This document shows positions 1 to 9,112 of a stretch of 40,802 nt of DNA, in pieces; positions within the stretch are counted from its first letter, which is position 1; every line of letters starts with the position of its first letter. The position numbers and the translations under genes were made by a program. The notes below the pieces were generated by a model. It searched no databases and was not told the DNA's origin. It saw only the letters and a program-made list of their open reading frames with translations. The stretch is from contig CAMRBZ010000006.1 in NCBI GenBank assembly GCA_947040595.1, positions 1-40,802 on the forward strand, read 5' to 3'. The stretch comes from an uncultured Enterovibrio sp. GTDB lineage: Bacteria; Pseudomonadota; Gammaproteobacteria; Enterobacterales; Vibrionaceae.

Positions 1-2
1 CA

Positions 3-80
3 GCCCCTTCCTTTACTTCAAAACCAAACTCACCCCTCAATGAAACGCTATACGCCTTTCATTTAGATATGGAGTTGTAA
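3..80 (+). CDS. C-terminal tail of an unidentified gene (partial, low support)
   Basis: The frame beginning at base 3 is open from the window edge to a TAA at 78-80 and reads ...NETLYAFHLDMEL. The other two forward frames close earlier, at 41 and 66. A hairpin with a T-run follows about 25 bases later, which fits the end of a + strand gene. Twenty-five residues are too few to recognise a family, so no function is proposed. Confidence 0.35.
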   Translation, partial: APSFTSKPNSPLNETLYAFHLDMEL

Positions 81-104
81 GCCAGCACGTAATTTTTCCC
101 TGAC

Positions 105-127
105 AGAGGCTCGGTGCCTCTTTTTTT
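105..127 (+). terminator. Rho-independent terminator
   Basis: Stem AGAGGC / GCCTCT with loop TCGGT is followed directly by a run of seven Ts. It would end transcription of whatever gene enters from the left edge and insulate yaeP. Confidence 0.8.
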
Positions 128-245
128 CCCTAAATCTGTCTTCTGTTCTTTACAGAGTAAAGCTTACTCAGTTGTTTTATCTATTTCCAAAAGCCTCTCT
201 TCAAATGACACTGAAAATTGGAACAGCGCCTTTTTTTACTGACGC

Positions 246-254
246 TGGTATAAA
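246..254 (+). promoter_or_regulatory. Candidate extended -10 promoter of yaeP
   Basis: TGG precedes TATAAA at 249-254, which matches an extended -10 (TGnTATAAT-like). It lies about 80 bases before the yaeP start and after the terminator at 105-127. No convincing -35 box is seen at normal spacing. This is an inference from motif and position. Confidence 0.35.
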
Positions 255-336
255 ATGCTGCTGAAAATCCTCTCTCCTTCTCTTTTTCTCAGGCTATGGG
301 TTAGAATTGCAGATATTTTAAAATGAAGGAAATACC

Positions 337-561
337 ATGAAAATTTATGACTGTTGCGCTTTAATTCGACAACGTTATGCAGAGATTGGCAGTGGAGATC
401 AAGCTTATATTCCCCAAGCGATTTCCTGTGCGATTAGAACATTAAATTCCATCGCATCAGACGAAACCCTCCCCATTGTAACAAGAGAAAATGCGGCCTT
501 TTCTGCCGCCAACTTATTAATAAGCGATCATGAAGACATTGATCCGACATTCCGAAAATGA
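337..561 (+). CDS. yaeP: YaeP family protein (UPF0253)
   Basis: This 74-residue cytosolic protein matches the UPF0253/YaeP family from memory. It has an N-terminal [15 protein letters not shown] stretch (E. coli: CELIRKRYAEIASGD) and a C-terminal [17 protein letters not shown] stretch (E. coli: EKAAYAAANLLVSD). It is slightly longer than the E. coli protein of about 66 residues because of a C-terminal extension. AAGGA lies seven bases before ATG and supports the start. The molecular function of the family is not known to me. In E. coli yaeP lies close to tilS, and tilS is also nearby here, though a small unknown gene and two repeats intervene and no rof homologue is seen. An extended -10 promoter candidate lies at 246-254. 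Confidence 0.85.
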   Translation: MKIYDCCALIRQRYAEIGSGDQAYIPQAISCAIRTLNSIASDETLPIVTRENAAFSAANLLISDHEDIDPTFRK

Positions 562-710
562 GAAAATAATATTAATTTATCGGCATCCCGATGAGGGTTT
601 GTCCATAAATCCATATCTGCGCGTGACGCTAAGTTAAAAATTTGCATTTCAATTTTTATTTCAACGTCAGATTTTAAAAAATCGAGGTTAAATGCGGAAT
701 GACGGATTGA

Positions 711-835
711 TACCCCTCGACTTTGAACCTGCATGGGTGTTGGCTACGCTCATTCAGGCCAATCACAGAGTCTATCTATTCTCAGGGGCTTCACTCACTT
801 GCTGCAGGCGCGCAACTTCAAGTGTCTTGCGTATA
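711..835 (+). repeat. ERIC/IRU-like palindromic element, copy 1
   Basis: Full-length copy of about 125 bp. It begins TACCCCTCGACTTTGAAC, contains the conserved centre (CAATCACAGAGTCTATCTAT then CTCAGGGGCTTCACTC), and ends CTTCAAGTGTCTTGCGTATA. The ends are somewhat decayed. It lies in the spacer after yaeP. It shares architecture and length with the enterobacterial ERIC element (127 bp, TATACCC ends), but its central sequence differs. Confidence 0.85.
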
Positions 836-1307
836 ATGAAAAACTAAATCAAAATGAAATAAGATATCTTAAACCCGATATACTTTCATTTCATTGGCTT
901 AATGTTCAAAGAAGATGCTTTCTTTTCGATTTTAAGCCTGTTTTTTTATCTTGTTCTTTTCCACTGATCCAGATGCCGTGTTCTTTTTTTGTACTTCTCT
1001 CATAGAAAAATTCTTTTTTATAAAAACTCATTATTAAAAATTAAAAAGAAAATGCATCTGAACATTTTATGTCTCAATCATCCAGAGTCAGAAGATCTCT
1101 AATGCACCTCTAGAATAACAAAGAACAAAATAAACACACAAGATAAAAAAAGTGAAATGATCTATTTATTCTCCATCCTAAACTTGATATTATCATTTCA
1201 TCATAAAGAAACTCACGCCTTGTTTTCGTCTATTTTCAATGCAGTTACCTGCATATTAAAATAACGAACGTTCTCTTTTTTCATGCGGCGTTACTCATAT
1301 TAGAGAG
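836..1307. other. AT-rich spacer without a supported gene
   Basis: About 470 bases between two repeat copies. The only sizeable reading frame here (733-1005) starts inside the preceding repeat, has no ribosome binding site and an implausible composition rich in Phe and Cys. No RNA gene, terminator or clear promoter was recognised. Confidence 0.6.
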
Positions 1308-1434
1308 ATACCTGTCGCCTTTGAAGCTGCGTGGGTGTTGGTGACGCTCGTTCAGCCCAATCACAGAGTCCATCTATGCTCAGGGGGCTTCACTCGCTTG
1401 CCGCCTACACGCATCTTCAATTACTTTGGGTATA
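1308..1434 (+). repeat. ERIC/IRU-like palindromic element, copy 2
   Basis: Near-intact 127-bp copy starting ATACCTGTCGCCTTTGAAG and ending CAATTACTTTGGGTATA, with the usual centre (CAATCACAGAGTCCATCTAT, CTCAGGGGGCTTCACTC). It ends two bases before the ATG of the next gene, so it forms that gene's immediate 5' leader. Confidence 0.9.
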
Positions 1435-1436
1435 GA

Positions 1437-1955
1437 ATGAAAACGCTCTTAATTTGTTTGTTTTTTCTAAGTTTTGTCGGTGGGGCATACCTGTCAAAAT
1501 ACAGTATTAGCCCAGCCAATAATGTCATATTACCGAAAAGCCCCCCTCTTTATAAAGAAGATCCAACGGAAGATTATGTATGGTTAAACACGGCTCTTTT
1601 TGTAGACAAATTTCATAAAAATACCCATTATTATTTACGGGCTTACTTTGATAAAAAGGACAACCTTAAACTGATCCAAATACATATAAAACTACAGCTT
1701 AAAAATTGGTATTTAATCAATGAGGCCTCAATCGAGTCTGAAAGCCTTAACCTTGTGAAAATAGAGCGTTCATTTAATCATGATGACCAAGTTCATGAGA
1801 AAATCGTTATTAACATATCAAAACAAACCCTACAAAATATGACAAAAAAAGAAACAAAAATAAAACTAAACGGAAAAAATAAAGATTACAGTTTTTCTAT
1901 AAATAAAAACATTTCCAGCCTTTTTTTAAATAGAATCCAAGAAAGAACAACCTAA
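1437..1955 (+). CDS. Small predicted exported or membrane-anchored protein, unknown family
   Basis: This protein of 172 residues, read from ATG at 1437, is not recognised. It begins MKTLLICLFFLSFVGGAYLS, a typical N-terminal signal or anchor helix with no clear lipobox cysteine. A lysine-rich, mixed alpha/beta periplasmic part of about 150 residues follows. The frame stays open upstream to 1335, but those 34 extra residues are translated repeat sequence, so I place the start at 1437 where the signal peptide begins. No strong Shine-Dalgarno is visible because the repeat copy ends two bases before the ATG. The gene is visibly AT-rich compared with tilS and is convergent with it. Expression and function are uncertain. 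Confidence 0.6.
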   Translation: MKTLLICLFFLSFVGGAYLSKYSISPANNVILPKSPPLYKEDPTEDYVWLNTALFVDKFHKNTHYYLRAYFDKKDNLKLIQIHIKLQLKNWYLINEASIESESLNLVKIERSFNHDDQVHEKIVINISKQTLQNMTKKETKIKLNGKNKDYSFSINKNISSLFLNRIQERTT

Positions 1956-2002
1956 TTTAGACTGAATATAAATTTTCATTTTTATATCCTTCGGCCCCCT
2001 CT

Positions 2003-2031
2003 CCTCCTTTTTGGTCGATTTAAAAAGGAGG
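2003..2031. other. Inverted repeat between convergent genes
   Basis: CCTCCTTTTT at 2003-2012 pairs with AAAAAGGAGG at 2022-2031 across a loop of nine bases. It sits between the unknown + strand gene and the end of tilS. A stable hairpin is possible on either strand, and the stem itself contains the T or A runs. It may act as a bidirectional terminator, but there is no separate U-tract after the stem. Confidence 0.5.
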
Positions 2032-2047
2032 GTATATCAACGGATGC

Positions 2048-3391
2048 TTATCGGCTCGTATCTGCGTTTTTTTTCCAAAGCAATGAGAGTATTTTTCCTT
2101 CAAATCCCTCGCACACAAATAAATCGGCCACACAAGCGAGGCGCTTACCATAAAAAATGAGCGGGGTTCTTTTACGCGCCCACGTCGGAACACCGTATTC
2201 TTGGAACAATTTTTTTAATTTCCGTTTCCCCTGCCGTCCAAGAGGATGAGCCCAAAGACCTTGAGGATCAAAATGCACACTCACCGATTCATTTTCATCA
2301 GGCTCTCTTAATCTTAAGCCTTGCTCTGCTGAGTTTAGGGTCAAATACAGGCACCCTATATCATCTGGCAGTGTCAATTCCACTTCATATTTAAGCTCGC
2401 TTTCCCACAAAGCAACATCAGAAAAAAAAGGAAGAATATACAAGCCCTCTTGATGACGACGGATTTGCCATTCTCCTATTTTTATTTTTGGGTTAGCGTC
2501 TTCACTTGCGTCCATCACGCAATAAAAAACCTGTTGCAACTGAGCATACGAAAGCGCCAAATGAGTTCTTTTCTTAAACCAACGACGAAGAAGAGCCGAT
2601 TGAAGGCGCAACGAGTGCTTTTTAAGATCCGCAATTAAAAGCGTCCCTTCTTTGCTAAGCACTTCTTTATCATGCGCCATAAGCAATTCATCTAACAAAT
2701 TTTCTTGCTCGGCACAAAGAGCTGCGGCGCGATGAATGGCTTTATTGAGTCCTTTCCATCTTTCTTGTGCTAAAGGAAGCCATGCATGACGAATAAAATT
2801 TCGATCAAATCGACAATCTAAATTACTTTCATCCTCCAGCCAGACAAGCCCCTCTTGATCAGCATATTTTGCAATTTCATCACGGGATACCTGTAAAAAA
2901 GGACGAAATAACGCGCCCTCCCCAAACAGACGAGTCTCAGGCATGGCCGCCAATCCAGCAGGGCCACTTCCTCTTTTTAAAGCAAGAAGAAAAGACTCAA
3001 CTTGATCGTCCGCATGCTGAGCGGTTAAAACCAAAGCCCCCGATTGCATGACGCTTTCAATCGCCCGGTATCTTGCATCTCTTGCCTGTTTTTCAAGGCT
3101 TTCACCTTTTTTTTCTAACCTGACAAACAAACCTTCAAAAGCGAGTCCAAGCTCCCTTGACCAAGATTGGCATTGTGTCATCCAAGCATCGGCGTTGGGG
3201 CTTAGACCATGATGAACATGAACAATCAAATAAGAATGTTGAGGATGAATATCTCGGTAAAGGGCTAAAAGACTGAGCATAACGCGAGAGTCTAGCCCAC
3301 CACTCAATGCCAAAATAATTTGACGCGGCGTCTGGGTATGCGCATCAAGGGCATTTTCAAACAAAGAAAACATACGTCTGTTTACTCTCAT
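2048..3391 (-). CDS. tilS: tRNA(Ile)-lysidine synthase TilS
   Basis: TilS is an ATP-dependent PP-loop enzyme that adds lysine to C34 of tRNA-Ile(CAU), converting it to lysidine and switching it to read AUA. The 447-residue protein has the PP-loop ALSGGLDS near residues 28-35, VHVHHGLSPNADAW around 57-70, and TAQHADDQVESFLLALKRGSGPAGLAAMP in the middle of the N-domain. The linker and C-terminal domain of the long enterobacterial type follow, ending with HPLGRQGKRKLKKLFQEYGVP. Length is close to E. coli TilS (about 432). The start is not certain: ATG at 3391 has no clear ribosome binding site, and ATG at 3373 (MFSLFENAL) is an alternative. It forms its own unit, separated from accA by a terminator and two repeats. 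Confidence 0.95.
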   Translation of the reverse strand: MRVNRRMFSLFENALDAHTQTPRQIILALSGGLDSRVMLSLLALYRDIHPQHSYLIVHVHHGLSPNADAWMTQCQSWSRELGLAFEGLFVRLEKKGESLEKQARDARYRAIESVMQSGALVLTAQHADDQVESFLLALKRGSGPAGLAAMPETRLFGEGALFRPFLQVSRDEIAKYADQEGLVWLEDESNLDCRFDRNFIRHAWLPLAQERWKGLNKAIHRAAALCAEQENLLDELLMAHDKEVLSKEGTLLIADLKKHSLRLQSALLRRWFKKRTHLALSYAQLQQVFYCVMDASEDANPKIKIGEWQIRRHQEGLYILPFFSDVALWESELKYEVELTLPDDIGCLYLTLNSAEQGLRLREPDENESVSVHFDPQGLWAHPLGRQGKRKLKKLFQEYGVPTWARKRTPLIFYGKRLACVADLFVCEGFEGKILSLLWKKNADTSR

Positions 3392-3499
3392 GATAAATAA
3401 AAGATAAAATAATCAAAGAAGGCGAAAACATAAGCGATTCAACGAAAGATCACACTCGGTGTTTTTGTCTTTAAAGGCGTGAGAAAAAAGAGGCTTCAT

Positions 3500-3522
3500 A
3501 AAAAAAGGGGCAAAAGCCCCTT
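3500..3522 (-). terminator. Rho-independent terminator of the accA transcript
   Basis: Read on the - strand, AAGGGGC-TTTT-GCCCC is followed by seven Ts. It lies about 290 bases beyond the accA stop, after two tandem repeat elements, so those elements would be part of the accA 3' untranslated RNA. Confidence 0.8.
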
Positions 3523-3547
3523 ATCACTTTCAAAAATCCGCCATGTA

Positions 3548-3685
3548 ATACCTTATGTACTTGAGCGGTCAAGCTTGAAGCTGTGGCATTGTAAAGGCGT
3601 TCTCAAAGCCCCATTACAAGACACATTGTGGCTCTGGGGCTTTTCGTTCTTGTCTGCGATTGACATCTTCAAATATGAGGGTATA
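3548..3685 (+). repeat. Divergent ERIC/IRU-like element, tandem partner
   Basis: The sequence shares the layout of the other copies but is strongly diverged. A CTTGAAGCTG arm near the left end is followed by AGCCCCATTACAAGACACAT, then GGCTCTGGGGCTTTTCG, then ATCTTCAAATATGAGGGTATA. The right-hand TATA at 3682-3685 is also the left end of the next copy. It could be an older or distinct subfamily. Confidence 0.6.
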
Positions 3686-3809
3686 CCGGGTCGCCTTTGA
3701 AGCTGCATGGCTGTTGGCGACGCCCGTTCAGCCCAATCACAGAATAAATCTATGCTCAGGGGCTTCACACGCTGACCGCAGGCGCGCAGCTTCAATTACT
3801 TTGGGTATA
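3682..3809 (+). repeat. ERIC/IRU-like palindromic element, copy 3
   Basis: Full-length copy starting TATACCGGGTCGCCTTTGAAG, with centre CAATCACAGAATAAATCTAT and CTCAGGGGCTTCACAC, and ending CAATTACTTTGGGTATA. It abuts the accA stop codon (TGA read on the - strand at 3812-3810) and shares its TATA with the divergent copy to the left. Confidence 0.9.
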
Positions 3810-4772
3810 TCAACAATAGCCATAACTCATTAAACGTTGGAAACGACGCTCTTTTAAGCTTTCGACATCAAAACTCATTAATTCATCAAGCTGTTTGATG
3901 ATTTGCGCTTTGATGCTTTCAGCCGTTTTGGCTTGGTTTCGATGAGCGCCGCCCATAGGCTCTTCAATCACAGCATCAATCAAATTCTGCTCCAAAAGAC
4001 GCGAGGCGGTCATGCCCATCGCTTCTGCCGCCTGAGGCGCTTTATTTGAGTCTCGCCATAAAATAGAAGCGCAACCTTCAGGAGAAATAACAGAATACGT
4101 CGAATATTGAAGCATATTGACGAAATCACCCACACCGATGGCCAAAGCGCCACCTGACCCCCCCTCTCCCACGACATTCACAATCACAGGCACCTTCAAA
4201 CCAGACATCTCTTTTAAATTCCGAGCAATGGCTTCTGATTGACCACGCTCTTCAGCTTCAATGCCAGGATAGGCCCCTGCTGTATCGATAAAGGTGATGA
4301 TAGGCATATTAAAACGCTCTGCCATTTTCATGAGACGCAAGGCTTTACGGTATCCTTCAGGCTTTGGCATACCAAAATTTCGCACCACCTTTTCACGGGT
4401 TTTGCGGCCTTTTTGATGACCGATGATCATCACAGGACGTCCATCCAAACGGGCCATTCCACCCACGATGGCTTTGTCATCGGCATAAGCTCTGTCACCG
4501 GCCAATTCGACGAATTCAGTAAAAATGAGTTCAGCATAATCTAAGGTATAAGGTCTGCGTGGATGTCGAGCCAATTGCGCCACTTGCCATGCCCCTAGAT
4601 CGCTAAAGATTTTCCTCGTCAATTCAGCGCTTTTGCTCTCCAATTGCTCTATTTCTTTATCAAGATTGACAGACTCCGCGCTGTTACCACGTTTAGTGAC
4701 AACCCTCAGGGCTTCAATTTTGGCTTCAAGTTCCGCAATTGGCTGTTCAAATTCAAGAAAATTAAGACTCAT
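3810..4772 (-). CDS. accA: Acetyl-CoA carboxylase carboxyltransferase subunit alpha
   Basis: AccA pairs with AccD to form the cytosolic carboxyltransferase that moves the carboxyl group from biotin to acetyl-CoA, making malonyl-CoA for fatty-acid synthesis. The 320-residue length equals the family norm (319 in E. coli). Visible signatures are [13 protein letters not shown] near residue 92, [22 protein letters not shown], the [17 protein letters not shown] stretch, [19 protein letters not shown] and the glycine-rich [20 protein letters not shown] lies ten bases before ATG at 4772. It follows dnaE after 60 bases, as in vibrios and enterics, and probably ends the long lpx-dnaE transcript. The stop codon abuts a repeat element. 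Confidence 0.97.
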   Translation of the reverse strand: MSLNFLEFEQPIAELEAKIEALRVVTKRGNSAESVNLDKEIEQLESKSAELTRKIFSDLGAWQVAQLARHPRRPYTLDYAELIFTEFVELAGDRAYADDKAIVGGMARLDGRPVMIIGHQKGRKTREKVVRNFGMPKPEGYRKALRLMKMAERFNMPIITFIDTAGAYPGIEAEERGQSEAIARNLKEMSGLKVPVIVNVVGEGGSGGALAIGVGDFVNMLQYSTYSVISPEGCASILWRDSNKAPQAAEAMGMTASRLLEQNLIDAVIEEPMGGAHRNQAKTAESIKAQIIKQLDELMSFDVESLKERRFQRLMSYGYC

Positions 4773-4832
4773 AGAAGAAGAATCCTGTTTAAGTTGTTAA
4801 ATGCCTCTTATAAAAAAAAGGAGGCAAGAATG

Positions 4833-7800
4833 TCAATCAAATTCCAACTCGACTTGTTTTTCGCCAAGAAGGGCTTTTAAATCGTCGATTAATTTATCAT
4901 CTGGTGTCACTCGCCATTGCGTCCCTAAAACCAATTTTCCTCTCGCGTCATCACGCTGATAATAAAGATTAATCGGAACGGTGCCGGCTTGATATGGCTC
5001 TAGAATTTCAGTGAATCGCTCGAAAAATTTGTCATTAATTTGCCTGTCTATCACAGAGATAGCAAGACCACGTAGGTATTTTTCACGAACTTGAGATATA
5101 TCAAGCACTTCTCTTGCTGTCATTTTAAGGCCCCCATTAAACTCATCAAGGCTGACTTGTCCTGAAACCACTAAAATGCGATCTTTTTGAATGAAATCCA
5201 GATATTTATCCAAAACATCTGAAAACAACATCACTTCCATGCGACCAGAGCGATCATCTAACGTCAAAATGCCAATGCGAGAGCCACGTTTTGTCGTCAT
5301 GACGCGCACCGCAATCACAAGACCTGCCACTGTAGAAACCACGTCTCGTTTCGTTTGATGCGCATCTTCTAAACGCCAAGTCGTGTAACGTTTGAGCTCT
5401 TTGATGTAACGATTAATAGGGTGACCGGTCAAATACAGCCCCAAGGTTTCACGTTCACCGTCTAACCATGTTTTTTCAGGCCAAGGAGGCACCTGTGTAT
5501 ATTTAAACTCAACGTCTTCAGGAGCTTGCGTTAATACTCCAAACATATCACCCTGACCAAATGCTTCAGCTTGATGATGTTGAGTGGCTGATTTTAATGC
5601 ATCTTCTAAAGACGCCATCAAGGCGGCGCGATGAGGCCCTAATCGGTCTAACGCCCCTGATTGGATCAGTTTTTCCATGACGCGTTTATTGACTTTTTTC
5701 GTATCAATACGAGAACAAAAATCAAATAAATCACGAAAAACACCGCCGTCTTCACGGGCTTTGATGATGCATTCTATGGGCGCTTCCCCAACGCCTTTAA
5801 TCGCCCCAATACCATAAACTATTTCATTGTTTTCATTAACATTAAAACGATATAGCCCGGCATTAACATCCGGTGGCAACAAGGTTTTTTTCATGCGCCG
5901 ACATTCTTCGACCAAACCCACAATTTTATCCGTGTTGTCCATGTCCGCCGTCATCACAGCGGCCATAAATTCAGCCGGAAAATGCGTCTTAAGCCAAAGG
6001 GTCTGATAAGAGAGCAAGGCGTACGCCGCGGAGTGCGATTTGTTAAAACCATACCCTGCGAATTTTTCTACAAGGTCAAATATCTTCATGGCAAGTTCGG
6101 CATCGACGCCATTCTTGACTGCACCGCTTTCAAAGGTCTCACGCTGCTTTGCCATTTCTTCGGCGTTTTTCTTGCCCATTGCACGTCGTAACATATCGGC
6201 GCCGCCCAAGGAATACCCTGCGAGCACTTGCGCGATTTGCATGACTTGTTCTTGATATAAAATAATGCCGTAAGTCGGCTCTAAAATTTCTTTTAAAGAG
6301 GCATGCTGCCATTTTTCGTCAGGATAAGAAACCTCTTCACGCCCGCGTTTACGCTCAATGAAATTATCCACCATCCCTGATTGCAATGGACCGGGTCGGA
6401 ACAAAGCCACTAACGCTATCATGTCTTCAAAGCAATCAGGTTGTAAGCGTTTTACAAGATCTTTCATCCCTCGGGACTCAAGCTGGAAAACCGCGGTGGT
6501 TTCTGAGTTTTGCAAAATACGAAAAGACGCCGCGTCATTCATCGGGATCGAATCAATCTGAACAGGCGGCTTCCCTTCGGCTTTTAAACGAGGATTGATC
6601 ATCGACAAAGCCCAATCAATGATGGTCAGTGTGCGTAAACCCAAAAAGTCAAACTTAACCAGACCCGCCGTTTCAACGTCATTTTTATCAAATTGCGTAA
6701 CAGGAAAATGGCCTTCACTGTCGCAATATATTGGCGAAAAATCGGTGATGGTTGTGGGTGAAATCACCACACCCCCGGCATGCTTCCCTGCATTTCGGGT
6801 ACAGCCTTCCAAAATACGACAGGTATCAATTAACTCTCGAACGTCATCATCGGCTTTGTATATTTCGCCTAATTGAGGCTCAACGTCAAACGCTTTTGCC
6901 AAGGTCATCCCGGGTTCAAGGGGGACCATTTTTGAGATGCGATCAACAAAACCATAAGGATGACCGAGCACACGTCCCACATCACGTATCACCGCTTTTG
7001 CAGCCATCGTTCCAAAGGTAATGATTTGTGACACCGCATCACGCCCATACATTTGGGCGACGTGATCAATCACTTGATCTCGTTTATCCATGCAAAAATC
7101 GATGTCAAAATCCGGCATGGAAACACGTTCTGGATTTAAAAAACGTTCAAACAAAAGATCAAATTCAAGGGGGTCAAGATCCGTGATGCTTAATACATAG
7201 GCGACCAAGGACCCCGCACCCGAACCTCGTCCCGGACCCACAGGGATCCCATTGTCCTTTGACCACTGAATAAATTCCATCACAATGAGAAAATACCCAG
7301 GAAATCCCATTTGGTTGATAACTTGAAGCTCAACGTCTAAGCGAACATCGTATTCTGGGCGGCGTGCATTGCGCGTTTCTGCGTCGGGAAACAAGAAATG
7401 AAGGCGTTTCTCTAGGCCTTCTTTTGATTTTTTAATAAGAAAATCACCAATTTCCATTCCTTCTGTCGGGAAATTAGGTAAGAAATATTTTCCAAGGCAG
7501 ACCGTTACGTTACAGCGTTTTGCAATTTCTACTGTATTTTCAATTGCTTCAGGAATGTCTTCAAACAAAGCGCACATTTCGTCTTCTGTTCGAAGATATT
7601 GTTCTGGGCTGTAATTTTTCGGGCGACGCGGATCCACAAGTGTGAAACCATCATGAATGGCCACGCGAATTTCATGGGGGTCAAACAAATCAGACGATAA
7701 AAAACACACCTCATTTGTGGCTACCACAGGAAAGTCATTTTTTGATGCAAACTCAAGTGCAAAATGAAGGTAAACTTCCTCATCAGGCCTTGAAGTACGG

Positions 7801-8312
7801 GTTAATTCGATGTAGTAAGCATCTGGAAAATGGGTTTTGTAAAAAGAAGCGCATTCATCAGCAAGGGCGGTATTTCCTTTCAGCAAAGCCTGACCCAAAT
7901 CCCCTTTTCGGCCACCCGACAAAAGGATGAGTCCTTCTTTTAGCTCAATTAACCACTCTTGATCGATGACAGGTTGGTGCTGGATATGCCCACGAAGATA
8001 CGCTTTTGATATCAATAAAGTAAGGTTTTTATATCCCACATTGTTTGCAGCAAGCACCGTCAGCTGACACAACTCATCTCCAAATGCATTTAACTGCATT
8101 TTAAAATCAGCCCCAATGATAGGTTTAACACCCTGACTTTGCGCCGCATTGTAAAACTTCACCAATCCACACAAATTGGTAAAATCAGTCAATGCCATCG
8201 CTGGCATATTTTGATCTGCGACTTGTTTAACGATGGCTTTCACTTTTCCAAGTCCATCAACCATGGAATAGTCACTGTGAACGCGAAGATGAATAAAACG
8301 AGGCTCAGACAT
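4833..8312 (-). CDS. dnaE: DNA polymerase III alpha subunit
   Basis: This is the catalytic subunit of the replicative polymerase. It has 1159 residues, as in E. coli (1160). An N-terminal PHP domain starts [18 protein letters not shown]. The polymerase core includes [27 protein letters not shown] with the metal-binding aspartates near residues 400-405, and [11 protein letters not shown] with the third aspartate. Helix-hairpin-helix, OB-fold ([19 protein letters not shown]) and C-terminal tau-binding regions follow. The start ATG at 8312 has only a weak AAGAG upstream. A repeat copy occupies the spacer between rnhB and dnaE, so the two may not be tightly co-transcribed. No truncation or frameshift is seen. 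Confidence 0.98.
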   Translation of the reverse strand: MSEPRFIHLRVHSDYSMVDGLGKVKAIVKQVADQNMPAMALTDFTNLCGLVKFYNAAQSQGVKPIIGADFKMQLNAFGDELCQLTVLAANNVGYKNLTLLISKAYLRGHIQHQPVIDQEWLIELKEGLILLSGGRKGDLGQALLKGNTALADECASFYKTHFPDAYYIELTRTSRPDEEVYLHFALEFASKNDFPVVATNEVCFLSSDLFDPHEIRVAIHDGFTLVDPRRPKNYSPEQYLRTEDEMCALFEDIPEAIENTVEIAKRCNVTVCLGKYFLPNFPTEGMEIGDFLIKKSKEGLEKRLHFLFPDAETRNARRPEYDVRLDVELQVINQMGFPGYFLIVMEFIQWSKDNGIPVGPGRGSGAGSLVAYVLSITDLDPLEFDLLFERFLNPERVSMPDFDIDFCMDKRDQVIDHVAQMYGRDAVSQIITFGTMAAKAVIRDVGRVLGHPYGFVDRISKMVPLEPGMTLAKAFDVEPQLGEIYKADDDVRELIDTCRILEGCTRNAGKHAGGVVISPTTITDFSPIYCDSEGHFPVTQFDKNDVETAGLVKFDFLGLRTLTIIDWALSMINPRLKAEGKPPVQIDSIPMNDAASFRILQNSETTAVFQLESRGMKDLVKRLQPDCFEDMIALVALFRPGPLQSGMVDNFIERKRGREEVSYPDEKWQHASLKEILEPTYGIILYQEQVMQIAQVLAGYSLGGADMLRRAMGKKNAEEMAKQRETFESGAVKNGVDAELAMKIFDLVEKFAGYGFNKSHSAAYALLSYQTLWLKTHFPAEFMAAVMTADMDNTDKIVGLVEECRRMKKTLLPPDVNAGLYRFNVNENNEIVYGIGAIKGVGEAPIECIIKAREDGGVFRDLFDFCSRIDTKKVNKRVMEKLIQSGALDRLGPHRAALMASLEDALKSATQHHQAEAFGQGDMFGVLTQAPEDVEFKYTQVPPWPEKTWLDGERETLGLYLTGHPINRYIKELKRYTTWRLEDAHQTKRDVVSTVAGLVIAVRVMTTKRGSRIGILTLDDRSGRMEVMLFSDVLDKYLDFIQKDRILVVSGQVSLDEFNGGLKMTAREVLDISQVREKYLRGLAISVIDRQINDKFFERFTEILEPYQAGTVPINLYYQRDDARGKLVLGTQWRVTPDDKLIDDLKALLGEKQVELEFD

Positions 8313-8369
8313 AGTGCTCTTACGTTACTAAAAAGAGAAAAAAGGCAAAGAATACGCATGCATTCGGTG

Positions 8370-8493
8370 TATAGCCGTCACCTTGAAAATGCAGGGATGT
8401 TGGGCTGGTTCAAAAACCAAACACAGCATGTATCTATGCTCTGGAGGTTTTCATCCTTGCCGCCTAGCAGCGTCTTCAAATATCTTGGGTATA
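8370..8493 (+). repeat. ERIC/IRU-like palindromic element, copy 4
   Basis: Copy starting TATAGCCGTCACCTTGAAA and ending GTCTTCAAATATCTTGGGTATA. Its centre is more diverged (CAAACACAGCATGTATCTAT, CTCTGGAGGTTTTCATC). It sits between rnhB and dnaE inside an otherwise conserved operon order. Confidence 0.85.
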
Positions 8494-8506
8494 AAAATAG
8501 AGGGCA

Positions 8507-9109
8507 TTATACGATGCCTAGCGCTTTTTTAACGGGTTTAAAACTTTTTCGATACTCTGGGGTAACACCGTGTTTTTCTATGGCATCAAGGTGGGCTTTC
8601 GTCGGATAAGCTTTGTGTTTTGCAAAACCGTATTGCGGGTATTTTTCGTCTAAAAGCAACATCTCTCGATCTCGAACTACTTTAGCCAAAATAGACGCAG
8701 CGCTGATTTGAGGAACCCGTAAATCGCCTTTTACGACCGCTTCACTGGGAATAGAAAGCCCTTTAGGAATTCGGTTTCCATCAATCAATACAAAATCAGG
8801 TCTAATGGAAAGACCCGCAACCGCGCGCTCCATCGCCAACATAGTGGCATGAAGAATATTAAGCGTGTCTATTTCTTCAGGCGTTGCGCGCCCTAAAGAC
8901 CAACTCAAGGCTTTTGCTTTAATTTCTTCAAACAAAACCTCTCGTCTTTTTTCACTTAATTTTTTTGAGTCGGTTAAACCTTCTATGGGATTTTGAGGAT
9001 CTAAGATCACCGCCGCCGTAACGACATCTCCCGCTAAGGGACCACGCCCAACTTCATCAACCCCCGCGATAAGGTGTGCTATAGGATAAACAAAGGGTTC
9101 AAATTTCAT
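8507..9109 (-). CDS. rnhB: Ribonuclease HII
   Basis: RNase HII cleaves RNA in RNA-DNA hybrids and excises single ribonucleotides from DNA. The 200-residue protein (198 in E. coli) has the signature [19 protein letters not shown] near residue 16, containing the first catalytic Asp and Glu. It also has [25 protein letters not shown] with the third catalytic Asp, and the [15 protein letters not shown] and [13 protein letters not shown] stretches. The ATG at 9109 follows the lpxB stop after only three bases, the usual lpxB-rnhB coupling. A repeat element lies just beyond the stop. Confidence 0.97.
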   Translation of the reverse strand: MKFEPFVYPIAHLIAGVDEVGRGPLAGDVVTAAVILDPQNPIEGLTDSKKLSEKRREVLFEEIKAKALSWSLGRATPEEIDTLNILHATMLAMERAVAGLSIRPDFVLIDGNRIPKGLSIPSEAVVKGDLRVPQISAASILAKVVRDREMLLLDEKYPQYGFAKHKAYPTKAHLDAIEKHGVTPEYRKSFKPVKKALGIV

Positions 9110-9112
9110 GGC

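Noticed and set aside
733-1005. 90-residue open frame on the + strand
   Set aside because: It starts inside a repeat copy, has no ribosome binding site, and its composition (Phe, Cys, Ser rich) looks like translated AT-rich spacer.
8139-8609. 156-residue + strand frame over the dnaE/rnhB junction
   Set aside because: It is antisense to dnaE and rnhB and crosses a repeat copy. The opposite-strand genes are certain.
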